NCBI GenBank assembly: GCA_951804985.1
Contig: OX638130.1
Location: 100,189,700 to 100,253,699 of the forward strand
DNA from: Dryomyza anilis
Lineage: Eukaryota; Arthropoda; Insecta; Diptera; Dryomyzidae
Reading direction: 5' to 3'
Length of the DNA: 64,000 bases
The position numbers were made by a program, and so were the translations under genes. Shown here piece by piece: positions 1 through 11,354 of this stretch; positions within the stretch are counted from its first letter, which is position 1, and every line of letters begins with the position of its first letter. Below the pieces are notes generated by a model. That model saw nothing but the letters and a program-made list of their open reading frames with translations, did not search any database and had not been told where the DNA came from.

Positions 1-99
1 TTTTTTTTTTTTTTTGTTTCACTCTCTTGTCATTGTTGATCATTATCATGGAGTGATTTTTGTTATAATTTCGCCTTTTTTTTATTATTAAGTGGGCTT

Positions 100-545
100 C
101 ACAATAAAAACAAAACAACAACTACTACCTACCAGTGCAAAAAACACAGTTCGAAAAAAAGATGCCGAGGGTTGCCGCTTGGCAGCCGCTTGTCGCCAAA
201 TCCGTTCCCAAGCCTTGGCGTTGCCATCGTTCGTTGATCGCAACACAGCGCAACGCAACGCGCAGCACCGATCGCCGTTCGTTCGTTGTGTCTTCAGCTG
301 TTTTGTGTTGTCGCATTTTTCAACGTACAGGAATTTCAAAAATTTTCTTCTTTAAAGCACAAAAATATTTGCTGCAACAACGGAGCAGTCGAAGCAGCAG
401 CAGCCGCAGCAACAGCAACATACGTCGCCATGTTGGCAACATGTTGGTCGGCATTTTAGCGGTATCAAAAAGGGGGGAATTTTTGTATTTTTATTTTGGA
501 ATTTGTTTTAAAGTGCTTGAAAGTGTGTGCAGCACACATTTTTGA
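100..545. other. GC-richer low-complexity island; candidate regulatory DNA or untranslated exon
   Basis: After a T-rich lead, composition changes to a CAA/CAG/GTTCG-rich mixture that contrasts with the AT-rich DNA downstream. A CAGCAGCAGC-type run lies near 390-420. Two GCCAT words (about 222 and 427) match the core bound by Pleiohomeotic-type proteins in flies, but such short words are weak evidence. Overlapping open frames exist on both strands (for example 135-545, 136 codons). Their biased arginine/serine/glutamine content and lack of any recognisable domain suggest they are by-products of composition. It could be a 5' untranslated exon. Confidence 0.35.
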
Positions 546-2870
546 ATACTACATTTTTGTCACTACTTTTTTTAGTAATACTTTTTCTGATGCTAATCAT
601 TTTTGATACTACTTTTTTCTGATATTTTTACTACCTTTCTTTCCTTTATATAATAATATATTTTAATTTATATTTTAAAATATTTTTATTAAAAACAATT
701 TTTGTTTTAAATAATACTTTTTTTAATCAACTGCATTTCTAAAAACTACTTTTTGAGATTTCCACATTTTTATATAAAACTTTTGTAAATTAAGCCATTC
801 TTTATTAATATTTTTTCTACTTTTTGTTAACTACTGTTTTTAAATTCTTTTTTATCAAACTTTTTTATCAACCTTTTTTTATCAAATACTGTTTTTATAA
901 ATACTACTTGTCAAATACTTACTTATCATATAATATATTTTGAAAACATTTTTCAAATAAAATTTTTTCAAACTACTTTCTCAAATACTACATTTTCAAA
1001 AACTTTTTCAATACTAAATTTTCAAATACTACTTTTTCAAAAATTACTCTTTTATATACTACATTTTCAAAAACTCTTTCAAATACTAATTTTTCAAATA
1101 CTACTTTTACAAAGACTACTTTTTCAAATACTACTTTTTTAAATTTTATTTTTCTCAAATATTTCTTTTTCAAATATTAAGTATGTACTATTTGTTCAAA
1201 TACTACTTTTACAAAAACTTCTTTAAATACTAAATTTTGTCAAATACTTACTTATCATATATTTTGAAAACATTTTTCAAATCAAATTTTTTCAAACTAC
1301 TTTTTCGAATACTACATTTTTCAAAAACTTTTTTAAATACTACTTTTTCAAATAATACTTTTACAAATACTACTTTTTCAAATACTACTTTTTCAAATAC
1401 TACTTTTTTAAATATTATTTTTAAATATTAATATTTAAATACAACATTTACATAGATAGACTTTCGAAAACTTACTTCTACTTTTTTAAATACTCCCTTT
1501 TCAAACACTCCTTTTTGAAATGCTTTTTTTTAAATACTATACTTTAAATTTACAACTTTTTAAATACTATTTTTGTAATATTCTATACTACTTTTTCAAA
1601 AACTACTTCTATATTTCCAAAAACTACCTTTTCCGATATTAAATTCTCAAATAATACTTTTTATCAATTACAATTTATATATATTAAATTTAGAGACAAT
1701 TTTGTCAAATAATATTTTTTTGGAAAACTACTTTAACTAATACTACTTTGTCAACTATTTAAAAAGTACTTTTTCAAATACTACTTATTTAAATATTTCT
1801 TTACATTAATTATATATTTGAAATACTTTTTTTACCACTCAAAATTAAAACATTTTTTAATAACTACTACCTAAAAAAAAAAACTTTTCAAAGTATTATT
1901 AAAATAAGTCGTTTCTAAATACTAACTTCTTCACTACTACATATTTAAATTCTACTTTTTTTAGTTATACCTTCTAAATACTACCTTTTTAATCTATGTA
2001 CTACTTTTATATTATACTACTTTTTAATATACTTGCTTTTTAATGTAATCCTTTTTTTATACACAACTTTTTAAAAACTGCTTTTTAATAAAGTACTTTT
2101 ATATATACTACTTTTATAAATACTACTTTTCAATATACTTTTTAATAAACTTATTTTTAAATATAATTATTTTTTATATATTACTTTTTAATATACTACT
2201 TTTTTAAATATTTTTTTTAAATATACTACTTACCAAATATGCTTCTTTTTTAAAATAGAACTACTAAATATATAATACTTTTTTAAGTACTACTTTTTTT
2301 AATATAATATATTTTAACTACTTTTTGAAATACTACTATTTAAATATACTACATTTATTATACTAACCTATTTTGAATATACTTTATAATATCCTCATTT
2401 TTAAATACTATTTTTTTAATATCTTCATTTTTAAATACTATTTTTTTAAAATACTACTTTTTATTATACTACTTTTTAATATGGTCCTTTTTTAATATAC
2501 TACTTTTTAATATACTACTTTTTAATATAGTATTTTTTTAATATAGTATTGTTTTAATATACTACTTTTTTAATATACTACTTTTTAAAAATACTACTTT
2601 TATATTAGTCTAAATTATTTTATTATATTACAGTTTTAAATAATACTCTTAATTTTACCCTATTTTTAATATACGACTCCCATAATTAGTACTTCCTTTA
2701 ATATACATTTTTATATATCCTTTTTTTAATATACTACCTTTTTAAATACACTACTTTTTGAGTATGCTACCTTGTTCAAAAATTAATATTTATTTGTCAA
2801 TAAAACAATATTTTTAAATAAAGTATTTAAGTAAGCTACTTCTTTAGTTTATTTTTAAAATTTAAATTTT
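545..2870. repeat. Degenerate tandem array of TACTACTTTTT-type units
   Basis: About 2.3 kb made almost entirely of diverged 14-16 bp units. The first half is built on TTTTTCAAATACTAC, the second on TTTTTAATATACTAC. Units vary in length and have many point differences, so the array is old or evolves by slippage. Short open frames in it (988-1173 reverse, 1237-1431 forward) translate to lysine/phenylalanine/asparagine repeats and are not genes. Confidence 0.85.
911..1390. repeat. Segmental direct duplication inside the array (about 329 bp offset)
   Basis: The sequence beginning TCAAATACTTACTTATCATA at 911 recurs at 1240 and stays alignable for roughly 150 bp, with a few indels. This is longer than the basic unit, so a block of several units was copied, as expected from unequal exchange or replication slippage. 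Confidence 0.75.
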
Positions 2871-2879
2871 GTATTTTTG

Positions 2880-3345
2880 AAACGTTGCTGCACACGGCAA
2901 CCCTTTTAGCAGCAACAGGAACAGCATCAGCGACAGCGAGACAGCCCAACAACAAGCGCAACAAATTAAATAAGAAAATATTTTTAATGTTTTTCAAAAG
3001 AGCGAGAAAATTCACGGAATGTCACGTTGTCGGCCGCGTTCATTGCCACGGCATTCAGACGACGACAATACGTCGTTCCCGTCACCCTGCTGCTGCTGAC
3101 TAGCGTCGGGCCCTCTATAATGGGCCGTCGTCGCAGCATCCAGCATAAGGCGGCGGCAATAATTCGTTTGAAGAAGAATTTTTAACCCTTCATTTGTTGC
3201 GCACTGCAAGATGAGGCATGCAACAAGCTAAAAAGGCAGCAACATCAACAGCAACAGCAAACAGCAACAACATCAACACTAACAACATGGCGCATTCCGC
3301 GCTAAAACAAAAATAACAGAATCACAACAACAACAAAAACAAAAA
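2880..3345. other. GC-richer island rich in CAACA/CAGCA and short GC tracts
   Basis: Composition rises sharply at the end of the AT array. The stretch holds CAGCAACAGGAACAGC-type runs, a GC-rich middle (3020-3170) and a CAACAACATCAACA microsatellite (3240-3290). Overlapping open frames on both strands (2885-3103 forward, 3012-3209 reverse) lack domains and are probably chance. It is continuous with the motif island that follows, and the two may be one regulatory block. Confidence 0.35.
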
Positions 3346-3361
3346 GTACAAACAAATTTAA

Positions 3362-3767
3362 GTATCTACAAAATATGCCACAGCAAAGATCTAAAAGTAT
3401 CTTTTGGATACAACGTCATTAAATTTAAAAGTATCGAAAAATTGTTGGCGCGACAACCAACAACCAACCAACGAACCAGCAAAAACATGAAAACTCCAAA
3501 AATAACTAAAAACTAAATTTTTAATGCAGCCCTTTGCCAAAGAAATTTTGAGATACAAAAAGTATCTCAAAGCAGAAACAACAAAAAGTAGCTCAATTCG
3601 CTGACAAAAATTAGCAATGATTTGCGCATTGGCAACATGCAATTTATTGGATTGTCGATTTTCTTTTTCATATAATTTTTTTGTGTTTGCAACACTTTTT
3701 ACTGTCAGTTGCAGCTGCAATATTTGCGATGCGTTCGCCTTAATCTCAATGCGTATCTATGAGATAC
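3362..3767. promoter_or_regulatory. AGATAC/GTATCT motif island A
   Basis: Six exact copies of the 6 bp word lie in about 400 bp: GTATCT at 3362, 3397, 3562 and 3753, AGATAC at 3551 and 3762. Near-matches lie at 3406 and 3430. Two inverted pairs (3551/3562 and 3753/3762) have starts 11 and 9 bp apart, one reading GAGATACAAAAAGTATCTC. The surrounding sequence is unrelated to the other two islands, so the motif is shared without a common repeat backbone. Binding by a transcription factor is inferred; the factor is not identified. Confidence 0.5.
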
Positions 3768-3799
3768 AAGACAAGGCAACAAATAAAAATAAATAAAAT

Positions 3800-4310
3800 G
3801 AAATCAACGCGAATTTGCGCTTCATTGCATTGAGTGTTGCGCACAACACACAGCAATATTGTTGCTGCTTGTTGCTGTTGCATTGTTCGCTTTTCGCAAA
3901 TGTTGCCAGTCTTTTGCAATTTGTTGCGTTTGATTTTTCGATGTTTTATGCGCGATTTTCATGCAATTTCAGACTACTTTATTATTTTTTTTATATTTTA
4001 TATATTTTTTAACATATTTTTCATACAATTTTTTTGTATCGTTTTTTTTTTCATATTTTTTTATTGTATTATTTTTTAGTTTATTTTTAATTCAAATCAT
4101 TTTGAAATATTTCGCCTTAAATGCCGTTTTTTTCTATATTTGCTACTATTGCTGTTGTTGCACATTTGAGTTGCTGCTACTGCATCGGACAGCAGCTGCT
4201 TTAATTGCGCATTTTTGCAAAATTTTAATGCAATTAATTTGGTTTTAGCAACAAATTTGGATTTGCAAACCAAACGCTTGGCTGCGTTGTCGGCAAGTTT
4301 TAGTGTTGTT
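3800..4310. other. T-rich stretch with CTGTTGC-type microsatellite patches
   Basis: GC-moderate TTGCTGTTGC runs (3855-3930 and 4145-4200) flank a T-rich core (3970-4110). Three overlapping forward frames (3815-4248) translate to phenylalanine/tyrosine/isoleucine-rich strings and are explained by poly-T composition. No gene is supported. Confidence 0.5.
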
Positions 4311-4789
4311 TTTTTTTTTTGGAATATTTAACTTCAGCTATTTTTAAATAAATTTTAGCAACAAAAAAAAATTAAACACTTAAAATTATTCTGATTTGGT
4401 AGCTACTGTGTATTACTAAAATCACACTAGATGCATGAAAACTTGAACTTTTAACCACCATTTTCACAAAAAATAATTATTGCTTTGTGTATAAAAAATA
4501 TATCACTATATTTTCTTTTTTACTTAACTTAAAATCATTTACTAAAATTATGATTATTAATTTTTAGTTAACCGTTACAGTTTCATGGCTTGCCAAACAC
4601 ATAAAATGTAGATTTTTGCTTACTATACTAATTTCAACTGTTGAAAATTTTCTAATTTTATTCCAACGAGTCTGGAATAACATTTTTGTATTCTTGCACA
4701 TATAATTATCTATAAAATGACATGTCACTCTTATCTAATCAGATATCGAATTATTAGTAGATAGTAAAATTATTGTCTGTTGACGTCCC
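4311..4789. other. AT-rich DNA without recognised feature
   Basis: Read on both strands. No long open frame, tandem repeat or inverted repeat was seen. Confidence 0.5.
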
Positions 4790-5410
4790 ATTCTCAAAAT
4801 TTTCAGATGCTCGAATTTGCCTTTAAATTTTAAATTTCATAAAAATTTGCCCACCCGCCATATACTTCCCAGAAATCGTTCAATTATCTGCCTGCTTTCC
4901 GGAAATATACCCGAAATATTTATGAAAAATAACAAAAATTTTGTTTCGGGCCCTATAAAAAAAAGGTTTTGTTAACATTTTTGGCTTGGTTTTCGACATA
5001 TTTCAAACAGACAAAAGCGAAATTTGTATTACAAGCAGTCTGTTTTCCGCCCATTCTCAAAATATACCGTGAATCTGATTTTAACATTCCATAAAATTTG
5101 ATAATATGCCATACGCTTCCCACAAACATCCATTTATCTGTGTGTTTGCCGGAAATATTCCAGAAAAATGCCAGAAATTTTATTTCGGTTAGATAACAAA
5201 GGAGAATTTCCTACTAAAAACTTCCTATTTTCAGCATTTATCCAAAATATGACTCGAATCTGCCTTTGTTATTCCACAAAAATTTTACAACCTTCCCAAT
5301 ATCTTCCAATTGTCCGGAAATATGCTCAACAAATTCCTGAACTTTTAAATTCAATAAAATTTCTAAAAATCGATGCGAGATACAGGAAAACACTCACTAT
5401 CGATATTTTA
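4790..5410. repeat. Strongly diverged tandem trimer
   Basis: Three related blocks start near 4790, 5050 and 5225. Each carries in order a CCCATTCTCAAAAT-like or equivalent start, a CGAATCTGCCTTT-like segment, CATAAAAATTTG, a CTTCCCA tract, a TTATCTG segment and CCGGAAATAT. Divergence is high, so they are old. The 110-codon frame at 5168-5500 runs through them and is not gene-like. The blocks lie just upstream of a dispersed repeat and may be part of it. Confidence 0.5.
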
Positions 5411-5479
5411 GGCGCTTTTCAGCCACATTTTGCAATAACAAAATTTCAGTCCTTTATACAACTAGATTTCCAAAAAAAT

Positions 5480-6385
5480 TTAAACGTAATTTTTCTTTAA
5501 ATTATGAAGACTAATTACAATATATCGACAAATACTATTATTTCAATAGGTTTTTAAGATATTTGAATCTAAACTCGAAAATATTGATTTTTTAGACCAT
5601 TTTTGGACGATTTTTTTAGCATTTTGGATCTAATGATAAAAAGGAAAATGCTTTATGGTTATGTAGTACATAGTTTAAGCTAACGTTGAAAATTACTAAC
5701 TTTTTTGTATCGGTTCTCATTTTTAAAATATGCCCCATCAACACATTTTCCGTTAAAAACTTTTTAATTTTACATAAAATTACTGAAAATAGTCGTCCGT
5801 TGTTACCGAAAACAATACGTAATAGGAAAAAACAGAGTATGCAATAAGAATAAGAATATTTTAAATATTAAGTAATGATATTTTTCGATTACGGGCATTA
5901 GTATTTTTTTGTAAATTGATTATATAAATGAGTATCAAAATTATATGCTCAGGGTATATTTTTAAATGTGAATAAATGAGAAAAAAGTTTGTAATTTTGA
6001 TAGTTATTTTAGACAATGCTCTAGATAACTATAAATCATTTTTTTCATAAATTATAAATAAAAAATTCTAAATAAAATACGAATTTTCAGAGTTTAGATT
6101 AAATTATCATAAAAACGAATTGAAATATTAGCATTCATTAGTATATTCAAATTAGTTTTGACAATTAGGGGGAAAATTGCTTTTAAAGTTTTTTGTAAAA
6201 CTATTCTCCTATTGTACTATATTTTTTTATTCTAAGTAGTAGGTGCGAACGGCTTAAAAATACTTTTTCAATTTTTTCAAAAACGTTACGTAATAGAAAA
6301 AAACTGAGTAGCAGTCAAACTCAGCACCAGCGAATTATTTAGAATTGATGTATGGAATGTCCTTGGCAAAAATCGATTTCGAGTC
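5480..6385 (+). mobile_element. Dispersed TTACGTAATAG-family element, copy 1
   Basis: The part at 5480-5790 aligns with 45440-45740 (shared pieces include TTTTTGGACGATTTTTTTAG and TTTTTGTATCGGTTCTCATT). The part at 6270-6380 carries the family end: AACGTTACGTAATAGAAAAA, CTGAGTA, a GAATTAT-TAGAATTGATGTATGG segment and a GGCAAAAATCG terminus. Copies at 27.6, 42.4, 43.8 and 45.3 kb share these blocks, and the 45 kb copy has the end segment at both sides in inverted orientation. A non-autonomous inverted-repeat DNA transposon is the best reading. No transposase is visible. Confidence 0.6.
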
Positions 6386-6660
6386 ATGTCAGACTGGGTA
6401 ATTTCTTTAAAATTTAATAATTTATCAACATTTTTTAAAAGTTTATTTAATATCCATTGAAAAATGATATAACGCACGTTTAGCTTCAAACATTTTCAAC
6501 TCAAAAAACGATGCACTTCCCAGTTTTTTAGGAACATCATTGAAGACGAAATTTTTTTATATTTCCATATAAAATTCACACATTACACAACATATTCTTT
6601 GCATAGGTGTTTTTTTCGTATATCAGTTGGTTTTGAGACTGTTCTATCGTTAAATGTGTA

Positions 6661-6870
6661 CACCCAAACAAAAATTCCCTCAAATCCCATTAAAATTGGT
6701 CAATAGGTCAATTATTGATTTAATAGTATATAAAAAATAAAAATTTTCATATAAACTCAATGGCAATTTCATGGTATTTTCTATTATTTAATGGTATTTT
6801 GCCGATTAAAATAATAATTTATCCTTTAATAGTAAAAAACTATTATTTATATAGTATTTTGTTCTGGGTG
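6661..6870. mobile_element. Short MITE with CACCCAAACAAAA termini
   Basis: 210 bp. The left end CACCCAAACAAAA mirrors the right end TTTTGTTCTGGGTG, and a TA lies on each side (6659-6660 and 6871-6872). The interior is AT-rich with no coding potential. TA duplication with short inverted repeats is typical of Tc1/mariner-type MITEs. A diverged relative of the interior may lie near 21050. Confidence 0.75.
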
Positions 6871-6872
6871 TA

Positions 6873-7440
6873 GGGAACAAAACCGAAAGGTTTGCTGCGA
6901 TGTATTCTATCAAATATTCTGCTTGGGACATTATGGGCATCTGATATTTGAATTTTTTAACCCGATCAGCATGAGCTCAACTACCTTAATATGGTAAATT
7001 TCTAATTGTTTAAAGATTTTTCGATTTATAATATTTAAAATTCGTTTAGATAAAAACCTTTTAATTTTCAAATTTATCACTTTTCACTTTACACTAAGTG
7101 CTATGTTGTAACATTTTTCACACGCATTAAATGTGCTCTAATTTATTTTACAAAAATCAATCAGATTAATACATATCCGCGTAGCTTTTAAAAACTTCCT
7201 GCTTAAATTATAAAAAAAAAATATTGCATTTCCTGTGGCCTGCGAGTCCAAGTGAAAAACTTTGCCGCCGCCGCGTATTTTGTGCAAATTTCCAAATGCA
7301 TTTTGCAAATTATTAGCTGTCAAAATTGATATCATTTCATTTGTGCAAATGTTTTGCATTAGTTTAATTTTGCATTGGACTTATTTTTGTTTTTTATATT
7401 TTTGGTTTTTTCAACTTATTTTTTGTTAGTAAATGCATAG
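6873..7440. other. AT-rich DNA with a small GC patch
   Basis: Mostly featureless. At 7255-7345 there is a CCGCCGCCGCG tract followed by two ATGCA/TTTGCAAAT-like octamer-type words. No gene supported. Confidence 0.4.
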
Positions 7441-7448
7441 AGCATTTA

Positions 7449-7650
7449 ATGTTCTTACTACGGTTTCTTAACCCCATTGCGGTGGCCAAAAGTGGCAGCA
7501 ACAGCAGCAGCTGTTTTTCATACGCAAAACTCCTGCAGTTTTCTGCAGCGATGCGAACAAACTATGAAAATACATATCTGGCAGTCAGTAAAATAAAACC
7601 CATGGGGCGGCGGAAAGTGCGCTGCCAAAGGCACAACTACAAATAATATA
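7449..7650. other. GC-richer island with CAGCAGCAG run
   Basis: A compact island (GGTGGCCAAAAGTGGCAGCAACAGCAGCAG-like content) with a 65-codon forward frame that contains no domain. It ends against a long poly-A run. It could be a small exon or a regulatory patch; neither is demonstrated. Confidence 0.3.
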
Positions 7651-7659
7651 AAATATTAC

Positions 7660-7715
7660 AAAAAAAAAAAAAAAAAAAAAAAAAAAAACAAAAAACAAAA
7701 AACAAAAAACAACAT
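7660..7715. repeat. Poly-A tract with (CAAAAAA)n tail
   Basis: About 28 uninterrupted A residues followed by repeated CAAAAAA. It may be a retroposed 3' end or simple slippage. No coding retroelement sequence was recognised immediately upstream. Confidence 0.7.
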
Positions 7716-7914
7716 GAACTCAAAGAACAACATAGACATAAAGAAAGCGGAAGAAAAACTTTGCAATATACTAAATATAATATGTTTGTGTTTAACGTCG
7801 TAGTAATTGTTGGATGTAAAATTTTTGACGCCGTTGAAGTTTCGTTTTGAGCATATGTTATTGTAGTTATTCTTGTTATAATTAAAGTTATAATCAATAT
7901 GGGCATTTCCTGGG

Positions 7915-8450
7915 GTTCCGGACGGGACATTCGTACGTTTTAAACTTTAATATCTCGAAGGAAAATGAATGAATTTACTTCATTTTGTTTGTGCTTGTAG
8001 AATTTAAATAGGACTAAACATCTGCAAAAAAATTAGATAATTCTATATGGTAGATCAAAAGATATAAATTAAATAGTGGTTGATCCGGCTGAAACAATAA
8101 CGAAAGTGCATTTCGATGTTCATATGGAAAGTCCAAAAAATCAACGAATTTTGCATACAAATTAATGTTCTAAATTATTTTAAAAAATAACTGAGATAAT
8201 GTGCATTGTTTATAGATTAATACTTTATTTCTAAAATTTATACTTTATCGTAATAATAAATCACAGTAAAATTTCAGACGGGACAATTTTTGTTCTTTTA
8301 CAAAATATACTTTTTGCATAAAAATTAATATTTTGAATTATTGAGAAAGATAGCTGAGATAATTTCCTTTATTTTTGTACATGTACACTTTGTTCATAAA
8401 GTTTATAGTTATTTCGTAATAAATAGCAGAATAATTCAGGACGTTCAGTA
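7915..8450. repeat. Diverged tandem duplication with GACGGGACA word
   Basis: The block at 8150-8290 (GCATACAAATTAATGTT, then AACTGAGATAAT, then a TTTCGTAATAATAAAT-like segment) recurs in altered form at 8316-8440. The word GACGGGACA occurs at about 7921 and 8278. Identity is modest and function unknown. Confidence 0.5.
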
Positions 8451-8611
8451 TAAAAAATTTGCACTACGATTTTGTGCCAAAAATAATTTTATATCTGACA
8501 GGATTAATAATCATTATTACGTAGTAAAAAGTGATCGAATTTTAATTTTTTTTTTCCTTTTTTGTGAAAAACAATTTTTATATTTTTTTACACTTTTGGT
8601 ATTTTGATATT

Positions 8612-8735
8612 CGAAAGTTGCCAAGCGTTCATCATATTAATGATAGCATTCATAACATTGATGTCATTGGTCATTAATATTATGAATGGTTCTTCAATGC
8701 AATGAATCAGTGTTTAAAGAACGAAATTCATCAAC
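8612..8735 (+). mobile_element. Truncated copy of the CACAGAAAA-family element
   Basis: Starts GTTGCCAAGCGTTCATCATA and runs through CATTCATAACATTGATG and GAATGGTTCTTCAATGCAAT to GAACGAAATTCATCAA. It is collinear with the right-hand third of the copies at 8846-10025 and 41585-42198. It ends abruptly, so it is a fragment. It also supplies an uninterrupted version of the site hit by the nested MITE at 9578. Confidence 0.75.
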
Positions 8736-8845
8736 AATTTCTAGAATTCTGCTTTAGAAACGGAGAATTCAACTCTTCAAAAATACTTCACAAAATTATT
8801 CCACAATTGTCCATCAAGGATATATGATAGTATAAAGTTCTGTCT

Positions 8846-10025
8846 CACATAGAAAAACATCATCAATATGATGAATTTATTCATATATATTATGAATTTT
8901 TTCACCAACTATCAGATTCATTATATTCATACCACAGTTCATTAAATGACATATTGATGAGTACATTCATTATTCAAAAAATATTCAAAACAATGAATTT
9001 GAATCGTCATATTGATGAATTTGTTCATAATATTTATGAATATTATATTCAATATTATGAACTAATTGTTGAACTAAGATATTTTTTTCAAAATAAATTA
9101 ATTGAGGGAAATTTTTTACGAATTGTTACGTATTAGAAAATAATTCGAAAAATAGGAATTATTGAAAAACTTTATTTAAAAAAACACAAACACAATTTTT
9201 TTTTTTTTTACAAAAAAAACATTTTCGAAAACAAAATTGTATCAAAAAAAAAATTTTTTTTTTGTTTTTTTTTTATAAAAAGTTGTAATTATAAATAAAT
9301 ACATATATTATAAAAGATTTACTAATTTATGCATGTCGAGCAAGCATTATATAAGAAATAACATACAAGAACTACTTGATAACTGAGAAGTACGGCAAAA
9401 ATGAACGAAAAATAAATATTTTGATTGAAATTTGGTTTAATGAACAGCATTCTTCAATATGAAGTTAGATATATTGTATTTTACGTTTTTATTCATTAAT
9501 ATGATGAAACGTATTCTTCACATACAATTCATCATATTGAAGAACACCTTTTCGACAGTTGCCAAGCGATCAACATAAAGGGTTTTTTTAACAGGGACGC
9601 TACAAAAGTAAAGGGACAGGGACCATATTTCTTGCCGCTCTTTTGACATTTCTCTTCAGTAAGGTTTGCCATTTCATGATAGATATGATACAAATTCGAA
9701 TTTCGGTAGTAAATTTTAATAATTTCGACTCGTTGTTGGCTCGTATATCTTTCCATCATGAAATGGCAAACCTAACTGAAGAGAAATGTCTAAAGAGCGG
9801 CAAAAAATATGGCGTCGTTGGCTGTCCCTGTCGCTCTACTTTTGTAGCGTCCCTGTTGAAAAACCCTTGAAAAAAACTTTTGTAGCGCTCTTATTGAAAA
9901 ACCCTTTATTTATGATCCATTCATAACATAACATCATTAGTCATTAATTTATGAATGGTTCTTCAATACAATGAATCAGTGTTTAAAAAACGGAATTCAT
10001 CAATATGATGTATATTTTTTTTGTG
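8846..10025 (+). mobile_element. CACAGAAAA-family element, copy interrupted by a nested MITE
   Basis: From about 9265 the sequence aligns with 41790-42190 (shared landmarks: GTTGTAATTATAAATAAAT, TTTATGCATGTCGAGCAAGC, ATTGAAATTTGGTTT, TCATATTGAAGAA). The right end is TTTTTTTTGTG followed by TA. The left end is less certain: CACATAGAAAAACATCATCA at 8848 resembles the inverted right end of the 41 kb copy. The interior (8860-9065) has many ATTCATAATATTTATGAA-like palindromic words. No transposase frame is seen, so it is non-autonomous. Confidence 0.7.
9578..9906. mobile_element. Palindromic AAGGGTTTTT MITE, copy 1
   Basis: 329 bp flanked by TA (9576-9577, 9907-9908). Ends are AAGGGTTTTT and AAAAACCCTT. 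Most of the element is a fold-back: the arm with GACATTTCTCTTCAGTAAGG is answered by the complement near 9765-9800, leaving a loop of about 60 bp. The right end carries a partial tandem second terminus (CTTTTGTAGCG twice). It is nested in another transposon, whose two other copies show the empty site with a single TA. The reverse open frame 9532-9759 is a by-product of the palindrome. Confidence 0.9.
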
Positions 10026-10027
10026 TA

Positions 10028-10440
10028 GTATGACTCAATTTGAATAAGCGTTACCAAATTCATGCGCCTCTAACTACATCTGTTGGAAAAAATGCGACGA
10101 GCTTTTTACTCGACCCAATACATAGTTTGACTTTAGAACAGAGCTGCCTGATATGGGGATTAGATACCATTTGGGGATTTCAAAAAGTTTTTGAATGATA
10201 TATTTTAAACTTTGGTGACTTGAGAATTTTAAGGGAATCTGTTTGTAGATTGGAGAGTTTTGTAGATTGTAGGATGCTGAACAAAACTCCATTCAAGTTC
10301 TTTTTTTCGCTCAGCTCCATATAATTCATAAATTTTATAAAAAAAAGTTTTTTTTTTAGTTTTTTATTCAACAATTCATCTGCAATATAATTCATGGCTG
10401 TCTTAGGGTTTTCACGTGTTTTCCCATTAATTTTTTATCA
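10028..10440. other. AT-rich DNA without recognised feature
   Basis: Two overlapping reverse frames of about 70 codons show no domain and are low-complexity. Nothing else was seen. Confidence 0.5.
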
Positions 10441-10448
10441 TGTCGTGA

Positions 10449-11160
10449 ATGCAGCCACATTTTTATTGTGTTTTAGTTGTCGCAGTAGTTCGTGACAACA
10501 ACAACAATAACGAATACTACTACTTGAACCACAACAACAACAATAAATACGACACACAATTAAACTCTTTCTACGCTCTGCACTTTTCTGAAATCACTAC
10601 TATGTGGTTCTATTTTCCCTTGACTCCCGTTTCGAACCGCTAACACCCTCACTTAGACATCACTAACTAAGTCAGTTTGTCAGTCAGTCATAGAGTCAGT
10701 GAGTCGTTCGTACGGTTCGTCAGTTCGTTGGCAAAGTACAACGTGTTGTTGTTAACACCGTTTTGAATGTGATTTTGTGTCAGTTTTGCAAATTTTTACA
10801 AAATTTTACTTTGTTCAACGACGACAACGCATTACGTTTGGCAAATGGAAAATTGCAAATTTGTCACGATGCCATGTTCCAGAAACGTGCGCCCGTGCGC
10901 TCAATGTGTCAGGTTTCAGAAGTCGCTAAATTCGATTTCATATTAAAAACAAAACAACAACAAAAAACCACAAATTAGCTAATTTTTTTGGAAAATGAAA
11001 AACACGCAAAAATTTACAATAAAATTTTTACAAAAACTGCGCATTTTTAAAGCATGACACACATTTTGTTCTGAAACCAGTTGTATGAGTTGCAGTTGCA
11101 TTCAATTTGTCTGGAATTGCGTTGCATTTAACATGCACGGATTAAATGATAGCGGAAGTT
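10449..11160. promoter_or_regulatory. GC-richer island with repeated TCAGT words; promoter-like
   Basis: An AACAACAACAATAA run (10496-10545) is followed at 10665-10735 by a cluster of GTCAGT/AGTCAGT words (including GTCAGTCAGTC) and TTCGTTCG-type sequence. TCAGT resembles the insect initiator consensus, but I see no well-placed downstream promoter element. An initiator cluster could equally be a short tandem repeat. Two small forward frames (10449-10643, 10763-10978) lack domains. Candidate start-site region or enhancer. Confidence 0.3.
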
Positions 11161-11354
11161 TAAATGTTGGGTGGCGGTTGGGTTGTATGGTGATATTAGG
11201 TTTATGCGTATACTTTAGCTTGAGAAGGCATAGCCTTTTTGGAAAATATTAGAATTAGAATTTAGATCAACATCACTTACATCCAAATCTATCTAACCGT
11301 CCGACTCTAAACACGATAATTCCTAAACTACTAGTTTCTTAAATATACACTGAG

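Noticed and set aside
135..545. 136-codon open frame in the first island
   Set aside because: No domain, biased composition, and similarly long frames exist on both strands of the same stretch.
3240..3345. CAACAACA run as coding poly-glutamine (opa-type) repeat
   Set aside because: No open frame of useful length contains it. Such runs are common in non-coding fly DNA.
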